From Persicirhabdus sediminis (GTDB taxonomy: Bacteria > Verrucomicrobiota > Verrucomicrobiia > Verrucomicrobiales > Akkermansiaceae), in assembly GCF_016595495.1 (NCBI RefSeq), contig NZ_JAENIM010000009.1:62001-126000 (forward strand): a stretch of DNA of 64,000 bases, written 5' to 3'. Position 1 is the stretch's first letter; the number at the start of each line of letters is the position of its first letter. The position numbers and the translations under genes are program-made. This document shows, in pieces, positions 8,714 through 18,535 of this stretch. The notes below the pieces were generated by a model. The model was not told the DNA's origin. It saw only the letters and a program-made list of their open reading frames with translations, and did no database searches.

Positions 8714-10150
8714 ATGTCCACGGGCAGCAAAAAACCTAACCTGGCCTCCGTCACCACGGTCAACAAAGACGGATCTCACTATCGGCTCCACCCAGCTGAT
8801 GTCAAAGGGCGCTTCACACTCGCCCGCAGGCTCGTTGCCGCACTTTGCCTCATTGTATACGTAGCCCTGCCATGGATCAAAATTAACGGCTATCCAGCTG
8901 TCTTTTTAGATACCGCCATGCGCCGCTTCCACATCTTTGGCGTCACCCTCGCCATTCAGGATATGTGGGTTCTCTTTTTTGTCATTACGGGTTTAGGCTT
9001 CACGCTGTTCTTCATCACCTCTCTAATGGGCCGCATCTGGTGTGGCTGGACATGCCCATACACCGTATTTCTTGAGCACGTGTATCGCCGCATTGAGCGC
9101 TGGATAGACGGTGATGCCACCGCGCGCAGAAAACTCGACGCAGAACCGTGGTCGGGCACAAAGATCGCCAAAAGAATTCTCAAACACGGGCTTTTTCTAA
9201 TCATTAGCTGTCTCATTGCTCATGTGTTAGTTTCGTACTTCATGTCATTAGAGGGTTTGTACGCAGCCATTCAAACAGGCCCAGGCGACCATATCTTCTC
9301 ATTTGGCGTCATTATCTTTTTCACCGTCGTTTTGTACGGCTGCTTCGCCTTTTTCCGCGAACAATTTTGCATCATGATGTGCCCATACGGTCGTCTACAA
9401 TCTGCGCTCAGTGATGATGACACCATGATCATTGGTTACGACTTCCAGCGCGGTGACCCTCCCGGCAAACCTAAAGATCCTGATGCAGGTGATTGTATTG
9501 ATTGTCGCCGTTGTGTGCAGGTTTGCCCAACTGGCATCGACATCAGAAATGGCCTCCAGCTAGAGTGCATCGGCTGCGCTAACTGTATTGATGCCTGTGA
9601 TGACATCATGAAAAAACTGCAGCGCCCAACAGGACTGGTCCGCTATGACTCATACAACGGTCTGCATGGTAAAAGGAATCGCATTCTGCGCCCACGGCTA
9701 TTCATGTATTTTGCCCTCATGCTAGTTGGCCTATCAGTGCTCACCTTCACCGTTTCGAAAAAAGCTAGACCATTTACAGCACAGATCACCAAGATGAAAG
9801 GCATCGCCTATCAGCAGGATGATACTGGCATCCGCAACGTGCTGAGAATCTACCTATTTAATAAGCGAGCAGTGGATGCTAGCTATAGCTTTAGAGTAGA
9901 AAATGCTCCTGAATGGCTCAAAGTAAGCGGCTCGACCGACGACTTAAAACTAAAGCCACTTGGTGAAACAACCTACACACTCGTCGTCATTGCACCTGAA
10001 GAAAACTACGATGGCCCATTTGATTTCACTCTAATCGTCGAAGATCAGGGAGGCGCGACCGTTCAGCAACAGGTTAACTTCCTGGGACCTAACCCAAGAC
10101 TCTATCGCAAGCGATTAGATGAAGCCAAAGCAACAGGGACCAACAACTAA
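8714..10150 (+). CDS. ccoG: CcoG: cbb3 oxidase accessory ferredoxin-like membrane protein
   Basis: 478 residues of the FixG/CcoG family. Several membrane helices in the first half surround the motif WCGWTCPY. Two [4Fe-4S] Cys sets follow in CIDCRRCVQVCP (about residue 260) and CIGCANCIDACD (about 285). The C-terminal ~130 residues form the periplasmic Ig-like FixG domain. CcoG is reported to reduce Cu(II) to Cu(I) for delivery to cbb3 oxidase. It follows the structural genes in the same direction. Confidence 0.93.
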   Translation: MSTGSKKPNLASVTTVNKDGSHYRLHPADVKGRFTLARRLVAALCLIVYVALPWIKINGYPAVFLDTAMRRFHIFGVTLAIQDMWVLFFVITGLGFTLFFITSLMGRIWCGWTCPYTVFLEHVYRRIERWIDGDATARRKLDAEPWSGTKIAKRILKHGLFLIISCLIAHVLVSYFMSLEGLYAAIQTGPGDHIFSFGVIIFFTVVLYGCFAFFREQFCIMMCPYGRLQSALSDDDTMIIGYDFQRGDPPGKPKDPDAGDCIDCRRCVQVCPTGIDIRNGLQLECIGCANCIDACDDIMKKLQRPTGLVRYDSYNGLHGKRNRILRPRLFMYFALMLVGLSVLTFTVSKKARPFTAQITKMKGIAYQQDDTGIRNVLRIYLFNKRAVDASYSFRVENAPEWLKVSGSTDDLKLKPLGETTYTLVVIAPEENYDGPFDFTLIVEDQGGATVQQQVNFLGPNPRLYRKRLDEAKATGTNN

Positions 10151-10169
10151 TCCCTAATTTACCATCTCA

Positions 10170-10343
10170 ATGATAGAACTTCCTAAAAAATACGCCTGGA
10201 TGCTGATCATCCTACTATTTGCACTCAGTCTCTCAGCTTGGATAATCTTTTACAAGGTAGCCGATAAGCTCGAGGTGAAACGCATCGATACTGATTTACC
10301 AACTGAAGAACAAGTAGACGTAGCTGACAGGCCCAACAACTAA
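10170..10343 (+). CDS. Small membrane protein in the CcoH position
   Basis: 57 residues: a short basic N-terminus, one membrane helix (about residues 9-29, MLIILLFALSLSAWIIFY), then an acidic tail. It starts 19 bases after ccoG and ends 11 bases before the SafE-like gene, exactly where ccoH/fixH sits elsewhere. CcoH proteins are usually about 140-160 residues with a periplasmic domain, so this would be a reduced form or an unrelated small subunit. The reading frame is clean and membrane-like, so it is probably a real gene. Confidence 0.6.
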   Translation: MIELPKKYAWMLIILLFALSLSAWIIFYKVADKLEVKRIDTDLPTEEQVDVADRPNN

Positions 10344-10354
10344 CCTAATCAAAC

Positions 10355-11155
10355 ATGCTAGAAACCGTCAACACTCCAGCTATCGCCTTTTTATTTGGCT
10401 TAGTAACTAGCCTACACTGCGTTGGTATGTGTGGGCCAATCGCCTGCTCGCTTAGCACACTCAAAGGCGGTGAAACTCAGCAAATGACTTCAGCTGTTTG
10501 TTACCATGGCGGTCGTCTATTGTCCTACTCCCTCATTGGGGCAACCTTTGGCGCCATAGGCATGAAACCTCTACAGTGGTTTTTCAACTCTCCCGCTGTC
10601 TTACTGCCATGGGCTCTGGTGATCATGTTCTTTCTCATCGCTCTCGGGCTGGAGAAAAAAATTCCTCGACCAGCATTCTTCAATCGCTTTGTTGCTAGAG
10701 CTAGATTTAAAGCTGCAAAAACCAGCGTCACCCGCGGATCACTAGCTATGGGCCTATTTACCCCGTTGTTGCCATGCGGCCCGCTGTACATGCTATTTGG
10801 CTTTTCCTTACTAACTGGCTCAGCCATTCGCGGTGCAGAATTCGCTCTAGCATTTGGCCTCGGAACTGTCCCTCTGCTCTGGTTAGCGCAGCACGCATTC
10901 CACAAGATTCAGGCGCAGGTAAAAGCCGCCACCATGCCGCTCATTCGTCGCGGGCTAGCACTTGTGACTGCCATTCTTATGTCTATGCGCCTGGCTGACA
11001 CACTTCCGTGGAACCAAGCTCAGGCTGAAAATGCACCTAGCAGCCAGCTAGAAAATGCCTTACCGCCAGCTGAAAATGATCAGTCTAATGGCGAAAATTC
11101 TGCGGCTGAAAAAGCTGAAGAAGTTAAACAAGCACTACCATCTTGCTGCCACTAA
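10355..11155 (+). CDS. SafE/TauE-like membrane protein linked to cbb3 oxidase maturation
   Basis: 266 residues with about six membrane helices. The motifs HCVGMCGP (about residue 22) and LLPCGPLYML (about 145) are typical of the COG2836 branch of sulfite-exporter-like proteins, usually found beside ccoGHIS. Their paired Cys residues suggest metal, probably copper, handling rather than sulfite export. The last residues are SCCH, another possible metal site. The stop codon overlaps by 4 bases that of the opposite-strand RDD gene. Confidence 0.8.
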   Translation: MLETVNTPAIAFLFGLVTSLHCVGMCGPIACSLSTLKGGETQQMTSAVCYHGGRLLSYSLIGATFGAIGMKPLQWFFNSPAVLLPWALVIMFFLIALGLEKKIPRPAFFNRFVARARFKAAKTSVTRGSLAMGLFTPLLPCGPLYMLFGFSLLTGSAIRGAEFALAFGLGTVPLLWLAQHAFHKIQAQVKAATMPLIRRGLALVTAILMSMRLADTLPWNQAQAENAPSSQLENALPPAENDQSNGENSAAEKAEEVKQALPSCCH

Positions 11156-11718
11156 CTATTTTTCTTTTTCCATCTCGCCAAGGCGCGATCATAGCTGCGG
11201 GTATCCAACCATTTTGGTTTCCCCTGCACCACATAAGATCCAGTCAATCTATCGTGGATCGTACGACGTCGCGCTGAATACATAGACAGCCCATCTATAA
11301 GCACCAGCACGGGAATAGCTGGGAATAAACACATTCTCAGGAATTCACGCAAAATAGACTTTCTGCGAGACAAGAGCTCACCACTTCGCTGGACGATGCG
11401 AATATTCATCGCCCGCTTTCCAATAGAAATGCCCGAATCAACAAGCATAAACCAGTTGAAAACGAGGTAACAAATAAATGCGGCTATAACAAATAATGCG
11501 TGATCAAGCCATTCTTGCTGAGTAGATAAATTGACATCATTTGCCTCAGCTAACATGAGAACAAGATGAGCAGGTAGAGACGCTACCAGCACATCTATAA
11601 AGTAAGCTGCACCACGCTCGAGTATCCCAGCCTTGAGATCGATGATTCCAACTGGCCCCTGTTTCCTATCGGCGTCTTCACGGACCGGTGTTTGATATGG
11701 GTTCACTTCCTCACTCAC
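11152..11718 (-). CDS. RDD family membrane protein
   Basis: 188 residues. The N-terminus (NPYQTP followed by charged residues) is a soluble lead often seen in such proteins. The RDD signature follows: LERGAAYFIDVLVASL in helix 1, then DSGISIGKRAMNIRIVQ and RRRTIHDRLTGSYVV after later helices. Three to four membrane segments are predicted. Function is unsettled; some RDD proteins act as Na+/H+ antiporters. It converges on the cbb3 locus and appears monocistronic. Confidence 0.85.
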   Translation of the reverse strand: MSEEVNPYQTPVREDADRKQGPVGIIDLKAGILERGAAYFIDVLVASLPAHLVLMLAEANDVNLSTQQEWLDHALFVIAAFICYLVFNWFMLVDSGISIGKRAMNIRIVQRSGELLSRRKSILREFLRMCLFPAIPVLVLIDGLSMYSARRRTIHDRLTGSYVVQGKPKWLDTRSYDRALARWKKKNS

Positions 11719-11762
11719 GTACTAACATTAACACTAACGAAGGTAAGATGCGAAAACAAAAA

Positions 11763-11789
11763 AATGCGCCGTGAAACCCACGGCGCATT
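11763..11789 (-). terminator. Intrinsic terminator of the RND efflux operon
   Basis: A perfect 11-bp stem (AATGCGCCGTG and its complement) with a 5-base loop. On the minus strand it is followed by a T run (the A tract at 11757-11764), 23 bases after the RND gene's stop. Confidence 0.85.
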
Positions 11790-11811
11790 AAGAATTAATT
11801 AAGCTGGCTGA

Positions 11812-14800
11812 TTATTCTGCAGCTTTACGTTCATTAATGTGGCCGCCTTTGAGCTTATCAATCAAAGCCTGAAGGATGTAGTAGAGCATTGGTACCACAA
11901 TCAAACTTAGTGCGGTAGCTGCACACATGCCGCCAAATACCACGGTGCCAAGAACCTTACGTGATTCTGACCCGGCGCCAGTAGCTACCAGCAACGGTAA
12001 CACACCCAAGATAAACGAGAACGCAGTCATCAATACCGCACGGAAACGCAACTTGAGCGCATCCAAAGCTGCGTCAAATGGGCTCGCTCCAGCTTCGTAT
12101 TTTTCTTTAGCGAACTCGACGATCAAAATCGCACTCTTCGTTGCTAGACCGATCAACAAAACAACACCAACCTGAGTATACACGTTGTTATCCATGCCAC
12201 GCGCAATCACTGCTAGAACCGCCCCCAAGAGAGCTGTAGGCACTGACATACAAACTGAAACAGGAACTGACCAGCTCTCGTACTGAGCAGCTAGAATCAG
12301 ATAGACGAGAACAATAGCCAACATGAAGATCACCGTCGTTGAGCCCGATGCCTGCTTTTCCTGATAGGACAAGTCGGTCCAAGCCAATGAGGCAAAGTTA
12401 GGTAACTTTTCAGCCGCCATATTTTCCACAATGGCCATCGCTTGACCTGAGCTGAAGCCCGGTGCTGCACCGCCGCGGACCGTAACCGATGGATACATGT
12501 TGAAGCGGGTGATCTGCTGTGGACCATAACTATTCTCTACGGAAGCAACCGCTCCCAGAGGAACCATTTTGCCGTCATCAGCACGAATCTCCAAGTGGTT
12601 AATATCCACTGGCTGGGCACGTGCATCGGATCTAGCCTGAGCCTTCACCTTAAAGTTACGGTTCATGTACACGAAGTCGTTAATGTATGCTGAACCTAGG
12701 AAATTCTGCATCGCTTCAAAAACTGACGCTAGCGACAGTCCACGAGTTAGAACTTGGTCACGGTCAATGTCCACGTAGAGCTGAGGCACATTGGCCCGGA
12801 AGGTACTATTCACACCAGCTAGGCCAGTCTGAGTATTTCCTTCTTCAACAAAACCGTCCGCGACTTGAGCAAGAGACCCAATGCCTGCACCGCCGGTATC
12901 TTGAACCATCGCAGTAAAACCACCAGTTAGACCGACACCTGGAAGTGAAGGAACAGGGAAGCTCATACACAAACCTTCTTGCAGCTGAGCGAACTGAGCA
13001 TTCATTTTCTGGATCAATACATTCTGATGCTGCTCGGGAGGTCTCTCAGACCAGTCTTTGAATACTGCAATTGCGAAACCTGAGTTAGAAGCAGCTACGC
13101 CATCTAGCAATGAATAACCAGTAACAGATAGGTAGTTATCTACCCCCTCAGTACCAGCGATAATATCATTTACCTGACCGATGAAATCCACCGTTCTCTC
13201 CTGAGAAGAACCATCTGGCAGCTGAATGTTGATCATGCAATAACCTTCATCCTCTTGCGGCACAAAACCTGATGGCAATCCAGAGAAGCCGTATAGAGCT
13301 AGCGCAGTCATGCCAACAAACAAGAGAAGACCAAGTGCTGCCTTGCGCATCACGGCTCTGGTTAGCCCAGAGTATACGTTGATGGTCTTATCCAAACCTG
13401 AGTTGAAGAGCTTAAATGGCTTCGCCAACTTATCTTCATCAACGCGTTTGAGCAACATTCCGCAGAGAGCGGGACTGAGAGTCAGAGCATTGATAGAACT
13501 GAAAATCGTTGCCACGGAAATGGTAATCGCAAACTGTTGGAAAAGCGTGCCTGTGATACCTGGCATGAAAGCAACTGGTACGAATACTGATAACAACACC
13601 AGAGTCGTGGCAATAACAGGTCCAGTGATTTCGTTCATCGCCCGCTTAGTCGCTTCCTTGGAAGAGATCGTTTTATCCTGCTGAAGGTGACGAGTAACGT
13701 TCTCGACAACCACAATGGCGTCATCAACTACAATACCAATAACCAGCACCAAACCAAACAAGGTGAACTGGTTGATAGTGAAGCCAATCGCAGCCATCAC
13801 AGCGAAGGTACCAATCAAAGAAACTGGAATCGATGCAGAAGGCACCAGTGTTGCGCGGAAGTTCTGTAGGAAAACAAAAACCGTAATAACAACAAGGATC
13901 AGCGTCGCAAACAAGGTGACAACCACCTCATTCATAGATGCTTTAATAATGTCGGTATTATCGTAAGCAATTTTGTAATCGACACCTTGAGGAAAGCGCT
14001 TTTTCAGCTCCTCTAACTTAGCACTTACCCCTTCAGAAACCTCAATAGCATTTGCCCCAGGAATCTGATAGACAGCCATGGTGGCTGATTCTTGCCCCAT
14101 GAAAGTAGAAGTAAATCCATAGTTTTCAGATCCCAACTCCACATCGGCAACATCTCTAACGCGCACGACGCGACCATCGTCACCAGTCTTAACAACAATA
14201 TCACCGAACTCTTGGGCGTTCACTAGACGACCTTTCAAGTTAACGGTGTATTCGTACATCTGACCAGCTCTGGCGGGAGGCTCACCAATTTTACCACCAG
14301 CTACCTGAACACTCTGGTTAGATACGGCATTGATAACATCAGCCGAAGTTAGGCGACGAGCGTGCAAACGATCTGGATCTAACCACAAGCGCATACTGTA
14401 GTCACCAGTACCGTAGGTATTAACCTTACCGACACCGTTAACTCGAGCAATCTCATCCTTGAGATTCAGCTTCATGTAGTTAGACAAGAATAGACCGTCT
14501 TTACTTTGATCTGGTGAAAACAGAGCAATGAACAAGTTAGTATCCTGACTCTGTTTGTCAGTCTTCACGCCCATTCGTTGGACTTCCTGAGGCAAGTTAG
14601 ACATCGCCGCAGAAACACGGTTCTGCGTCATCACGTTAGCCATATCCAGATCGGTGCCCGGCGCGAAGGTAATGGTGATATTTAGCGAACCATCATTACC
14701 ACAAACACTACGCATATAGAGCATGTGCTCTACACCGTTGATTTGCTCCTCTAGCGGGCCAGCAACTGTATCAGATACAGTCTGGGCATCAGCACCAGGA

Positions 14801-14949
14801 TAGCTCGCACTTACCGTCACGGATGGTGGTGCAATTGTTGGATACCTCTCAATGGGCAAATCCAACATAGCAACACCGCCCATAATGATAATGACAATGG
14901 AAATCACCATCGCCAAAACTGGGCGGTTAATAAATGTATGGGTGAACAT
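11812..14949 (-). CDS. RND multidrug efflux permease (HAE1 family, AcrB-like)
   Basis: 1045 residues, the usual length for AcrB/MexB. The N-terminus MFTHTFINRPVLAMVISIVI, the helix-4 proton-relay pair in GIVVDDAIVVVEN, and the helix-11/12 region TKSAILIVEFAKEKYEAG are all present. The two large periplasmic loops have the typical porter and docking sequences. It exports drugs or other amphipathic compounds using the proton gradient. It is the last gene of an operon in the order outer membrane factor, adaptor, permease, with gaps of about 24 bases. The substrate cannot be told from sequence. Confidence 0.95.
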   Translation of the reverse strand: MFTHTFINRPVLAMVISIVIIIMGGVAMLDLPIERYPTIAPPSVTVSASYPGADAQTVSDTVAGPLEEQINGVEHMLYMRSVCGNDGSLNITITFAPGTDLDMANVMTQNRVSAAMSNLPQEVQRMGVKTDKQSQDTNLFIALFSPDQSKDGLFLSNYMKLNLKDEIARVNGVGKVNTYGTGDYSMRLWLDPDRLHARRLTSADVINAVSNQSVQVAGGKIGEPPARAGQMYEYTVNLKGRLVNAQEFGDIVVKTGDDGRVVRVRDVADVELGSENYGFTSTFMGQESATMAVYQIPGANAIEVSEGVSAKLEELKKRFPQGVDYKIAYDNTDIIKASMNEVVVTLFATLILVVITVFVFLQNFRATLVPSASIPVSLIGTFAVMAAIGFTINQFTLFGLVLVIGIVVDDAIVVVENVTRHLQQDKTISSKEATKRAMNEITGPVIATTLVLLSVFVPVAFMPGITGTLFQQFAITISVATIFSSINALTLSPALCGMLLKRVDEDKLAKPFKLFNSGLDKTINVYSGLTRAVMRKAALGLLLFVGMTALALYGFSGLPSGFVPQEDEGYCMINIQLPDGSSQERTVDFIGQVNDIIAGTEGVDNYLSVTGYSLLDGVAASNSGFAIAVFKDWSERPPEQHQNVLIQKMNAQFAQLQEGLCMSFPVPSLPGVGLTGGFTAMVQDTGGAGIGSLAQVADGFVEEGNTQTGLAGVNSTFRANVPQLYVDIDRDQVLTRGLSLASVFEAMQNFLGSAYINDFVYMNRNFKVKAQARSDARAQPVDINHLEIRADDGKMVPLGAVASVENSYGPQQITRFNMYPSVTVRGGAAPGFSSGQAMAIVENMAAEKLPNFASLAWTDLSYQEKQASGSTTVIFMLAIVLVYLILAAQYESWSVPVSVCMSVPTALLGAVLAVIARGMDNNVYTQVGVVLLIGLATKSAILIVEFAKEKYEAGASPFDAALDALKLRFRAVLMTAFSFILGVLPLLVATGAGSESRKVLGTVVFGGMCAATALSLIVVPMLYYILQALIDKLKGGHINERKAAE

Positions 14950-14973
14950 AATTCAAGTTAGGTTAGCGCTAGA

Positions 14974-16221
14974 TTACTTATCAGCTTTATCAGCGGCCTC
15001 ATTTTCAGCAGCTGGTTTTTGCTCAGCGGCTTTATCAGTTGGCTCGGCTTTAGAGTCTTCAGGACCACGCTCATCAAGAGTTTCTGTGCTTTCGATTAGC
15101 TCAGGAGCCACTGTAGCTCCAGGACGTGCGCGCTGGAGACCTTTTGTGATCACCTTGTCGTCAACAGTAAGTCCCTCGAAAACGATACGTCTAAGACCAG
15201 AGATCTCGCCGGGCTTAACCATCTTGCGCACAACTTCATTTTTCTCATTCACGGTCATCACATAATACCCTTCCATATCACGCTGAATCGCATGAGTAGG
15301 CACGGTGATTACATTCTCGTAGACGTGAGGAATAAGCATTCTAGCAAACTGGCCTGGACGCAAAAGGCGTTCTTTATTTTCAAATAAAGCACGCACTCGC
15401 AGGGTACCTGTAGATTTATCAATGGTATTTTCGATGTAATCGAATTTACCTGTCTCATTAAAAATAGATCCATCAGTTAGCTTGAGCTGTAGATCAAGAT
15501 CAGTGGGCTTCTTATTTTCTTCTTTTTCCAATTTCTGGAAAGAGAGCATGACACGCTCATCGATATTGAAATAGACGTGTAGTGGTTGTAGAGAAACAAC
15601 AGAGGTTAGATCAGCTGCACCACTTACACCTACCATATTACCTGTACTCACCAATCGGTCAGCAACCACACCATCAATTGGAGAGATCACTTCAGTATAG
15701 GATAATTGCAGTTCTGCGGATTTCAGCTGGGCCTCGGCTGATAGTAAGGTCGCCTTGGCGCCTTGCTGCTGAGCTTCTGACTCAAGCACAGCAATTTCTG
15801 AAACCGATTGGTTAGCAAACGCCTCCTGCATTCGTTTATAGGAAGCATTAGCTAGATCGAGTTCAGCTTTGGCTTTCGCCACCATAGCGTCTGCATTATC
15901 GCGAGCGGCGATGTATTCGCCCTGCTCTATCAAAAACAATCGCTGGCCAGCTTTCACATCTTGACCATCTCTGAACTCAATTTTTTCAAGGAAACCAGGC
16001 ACACGTGCCTGAATAACAACATCCTCAATCGCCTGCACCTGTGCAGGGAACTTGGCAAATACAGTAACGTCATTTGTCGTCGGGTTCTGCACACTCACCT
16101 TGGGTGCAGGCGGAGCGACATAATTGTTTGTTTCCTTACAGGAGTTTAGTGTTAGAAGGCTACCGCCAGCCGCAATGAGAGCCACGGCTGGAAGTTTCGT
16201 AATCTTGATAGAGGACTTCAT
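14974..16221 (-). CDS. RND periplasmic adaptor (membrane fusion protein)
   Basis: 415 residues. A lipoprotein signal ends at LNSC (Cys about 28). The biotinyl-lipoyl halves (IQARVPGFLEKIEFRDGQDVKAGQRLF and VISPIDGVVADRLV) flank an alpha-helical hairpin, followed by beta-barrel and membrane-proximal domains (RPGQFARMLIP, GYYVMTV). This is the AcrA/MexA layout. It links the permease to the outer membrane channel. The C-terminal ~40 residues are charged and probably disordered. Confidence 0.93.
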   Translation of the reverse strand: MKSSIKITKLPAVALIAAGGSLLTLNSCKETNNYVAPPAPKVSVQNPTTNDVTVFAKFPAQVQAIEDVVIQARVPGFLEKIEFRDGQDVKAGQRLFLIEQGEYIAARDNADAMVAKAKAELDLANASYKRMQEAFANQSVSEIAVLESEAQQQGAKATLLSAEAQLKSAELQLSYTEVISPIDGVVADRLVSTGNMVGVSGAADLTSVVSLQPLHVYFNIDERVMLSFQKLEKEENKKPTDLDLQLKLTDGSIFNETGKFDYIENTIDKSTGTLRVRALFENKERLLRPGQFARMLIPHVYENVITVPTHAIQRDMEGYYVMTVNEKNEVVRKMVKPGEISGLRRIVFEGLTVDDKVITKGLQRARPGATVAPELIESTETLDERGPEDSKAEPTDKAAEQKPAAENEAADKADK

Positions 16222-16246
16222 GGTTTGCGTTTTTTAATGTTTAAAA

Positions 16247-17668
16247 TTATTTCTGAGCGTTTGACTGCCAGCCACCGCCCATAGCTCTGTAGAGTTGGAC
16301 GTGAGCAATTGACACAGCCCCTTGGCTTTGCGCCAATTCATCTTGCTGAACCGTAAGTGAACGCTCCATATCGAGAACGTTCTGGAAGTTCGTTAGACCG
16401 GTAGTGTAGAGAGTTTTCACTTGCTCAACAGAAGCCTCAGCAGCAACAACCGCACGCTTGAGAGCGAGGACACGTTTGCTTTGCTCGCGGATTTCAACCA
16501 GAGCATTTTCAACGTCTTCCAAACCACCTAACACAGTATTTTTATATGTCAGCTCAGCTCTTTCAGCACGAACTTCTTCTGCGTAGATTTCAGCTCTAAC
16601 GCGGCCACCAGTAAATAGGTTCCAAGTGAACTGAGGTCCGATTCCGTAGGTGAGTCCGCTACCGAGGTTACCACCGTCAAGAGCTTGCAGGGAGATTGTA
16701 CCAGGCAGAGTGAATGTTGGGTAAAGCTCAGCTTCTTTAACACCAATGAGGGCAGTTTGCGCAGCGAGGCGTCTTTCAGCAGCACGAATATCTGGGCGCT
16801 GACGCATGATGTCTGCAGGAATCCCCATTGAGGCTTTCTTGCTAGCGTTAGGAATAGACTTACGCGTTTTTAAGCTGGCTGCTAGTGAGTTAGGTGACTT
16901 ACCGGAAAGAACACCCAAGCGGTGAATTGACTGCATCAGCGCGCTGCGCAGTACTGGTAGAGCGGCTTCGGTAGAGGCTAAGTTAAGCTCGGCCTGTCTA
17001 ACGTCTAGGTCGGGAGCAAGTCCGGTCTCCTTGCGGTTTTCGGTAAGCTTGAGCGTTTCGCGCTGGGTTTCAATGTTATCCTCAGCATATGAGATTCGCT
17101 GCTGAATGGAACGCAGGTTGATATAGTTGCTGGCAATTTCAGAATAGAGAAGAACCAAAGTATCGCGGTAATCTTCCTCACTCGCTAAGAGTTCGGCATC
17201 AGAAGCTTCAACGCTGCGGCGCACACGCCCCCATACGTCTAACTCCCAACCTGCACCAACACCAAGGTCGTAGAGCTGGCGATCGTCGCCGCCTCCAACT
17301 GATGACTCAGAACTGTTGCGGAATGCTGTGGCTGAACCAAACCCCTGTACCGTTGGGTAAAGCGCAGATGTGGTCGCTCCACGCAGGGCTCTCGCTTCTT
17401 CGATGCGCGTAACGGCAATTTTCAAATCTAAGTTATCGCGACCAGCGTCGTCGATGAGCTTGTTCAGCGTAGAATCATTAAATACGCTCCACCAACCCGC
17501 TAACTGAGGTGTCGCCTTGCTGAAGTCTTTATTTAATTCAGCACTCCAGGTATCGGGAACACGCACCTCGGGACGCTGATAATCAGGTCCCACCATGCAC
17601 GATGAAAGCATTACTGTTGTGGTTAATAAACAGGCTCCTGCTAACTTCACTTTCGTTGGTGATTTCAT
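16247..17668 (-). CDS. Outer membrane efflux lipoprotein (NodT/OprM family)
   Basis: 473 residues from the chosen start. The reading frame extends to 17734, but the ATG at 17668 gives a proper lipoprotein signal (MKSPTKVKLAG... ending LSSC) followed by MVGPDYQRPEV, the standard NodT-family beginning. Two repeats of the outer membrane efflux domain follow, with PDLDVRQAE and RRPDIRAAERRLAAQTALIGVKEAELYP-type segments. It forms the outer membrane channel of the pump encoded by the next two genes. First gene of the operon; promoter probably in 17669-17870. Confidence 0.92.
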   Translation of the reverse strand: MKSPTKVKLAGACLLTTTVMLSSCMVGPDYQRPEVRVPDTWSAELNKDFSKATPQLAGWWSVFNDSTLNKLIDDAGRDNLDLKIAVTRIEEARALRGATTSALYPTVQGFGSATAFRNSSESSVGGGDDRQLYDLGVGAGWELDVWGRVRRSVEASDAELLASEEDYRDTLVLLYSEIASNYINLRSIQQRISYAEDNIETQRETLKLTENRKETGLAPDLDVRQAELNLASTEAALPVLRSALMQSIHRLGVLSGKSPNSLAASLKTRKSIPNASKKASMGIPADIMRQRPDIRAAERRLAAQTALIGVKEAELYPTFTLPGTISLQALDGGNLGSGLTYGIGPQFTWNLFTGGRVRAEIYAEEVRAERAELTYKNTVLGGLEDVENALVEIREQSKRVLALKRAVVAAEASVEQVKTLYTTGLTNFQNVLDMERSLTVQQDELAQSQGAVSIAHVQLYRAMGGGWQSNAQK

Positions 17669-17878
17669 ACAATGTTTCTCAATAAAAAATTTAGCTAAAT
17701 GCAAGCAGATGAATGATCCACCCGCCCTAGACATAGAATCATAAGAACACCATATGTCGAGACATTATACCCGCATACATGAGGCTAACACGCTCTAGCT
17801 ATACGAGCGTGTGTAGCACTACTTTCAGGCAACTTTTTGTTACTGCGGCTCAGTTAGCTGAAATCAACGACATGCTGA

Positions 17879-18340
17879 TTAGAAAACTCTAACTTTGAAG
17901 AAGTCCCACAAAACCTGGCGATAGACTTTGCGTTTAAATTCAGGTAATGATTTGATAGGAAAGTCTTTGGGTTTGATCCACTTATAATCGCTAAATTCTG
18001 GTGGCGATTGGTTCACATCGATTTCTACCTGATTGGACTTCTTAAGTTTGCAGAGAAAATAAACCTGCTCTTGGCCATCATAGAGCACCCCCTTTTTGAT
18101 CACAGGTTTAGAATAATGATAGCGGTAGCCCATTTTCAAATCCTTCACTTTGTATGATGACTTAGGCAAACCAATCTCCTCTTTGATCTCTCGAACTAAT
18201 GCAGTTAGGAAGGTTTCTCCGTGATCTACGCCTCCTTGAGGAAACTGCCACGCACCAGCGTTGCCGAAGCGCTCACAGATGAGCAACTTCCCTTTGCGGT
18301 TCATGATTAATGCTGCAACATTAGGGCGATAGTGAGGCAT
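17879..18340 (-). CDS. rppH: Nudix hydrolase, RppH-like
   Basis: 153 residues from the ATG at 18340; an upstream in-frame ATG at 18376 would add 12. The beginning (MPHYRPNVAALIMNRKGKLLI) and the segment AWQFPQGGVDHGET match RppH/NudH, and the Nudix box GETFLTALVREIKEEIGL holds the REIKEE metal ligands. RppH removes pyrophosphate from the 5' end of mRNA and starts decay. The closely related Ap4A hydrolases cannot be fully excluded. It appears monocistronic. Confidence 0.82.
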   Translation of the reverse strand: MPHYRPNVAALIMNRKGKLLICERFGNAGAWQFPQGGVDHGETFLTALVREIKEEIGLPKSSYKVKDLKMGYRYHYSKPVIKKGVLYDGQEQVYFLCKLKKSNQVEIDVNQSPPEFSDYKWIKPKDFPIKSLPEFKRKVYRQVLWDFFKVRVF

Positions 18341-18535
18341 AGATAGATTATTGCCAGCATCATCAGCCAAACGCAATACGACTTTTTATGAAACTTTTCC
18401 CCCGTTCAAAGGTATCATCTGGAGCCTGACTAGCGTGTGAAATATCGGCTCGCCATACTCGCATACGCTTATCCATTAGACATTAGCCTAAAAAGCAGCT
18501 AATGACTGTGACTACAAATTTTAGAATACGACATA

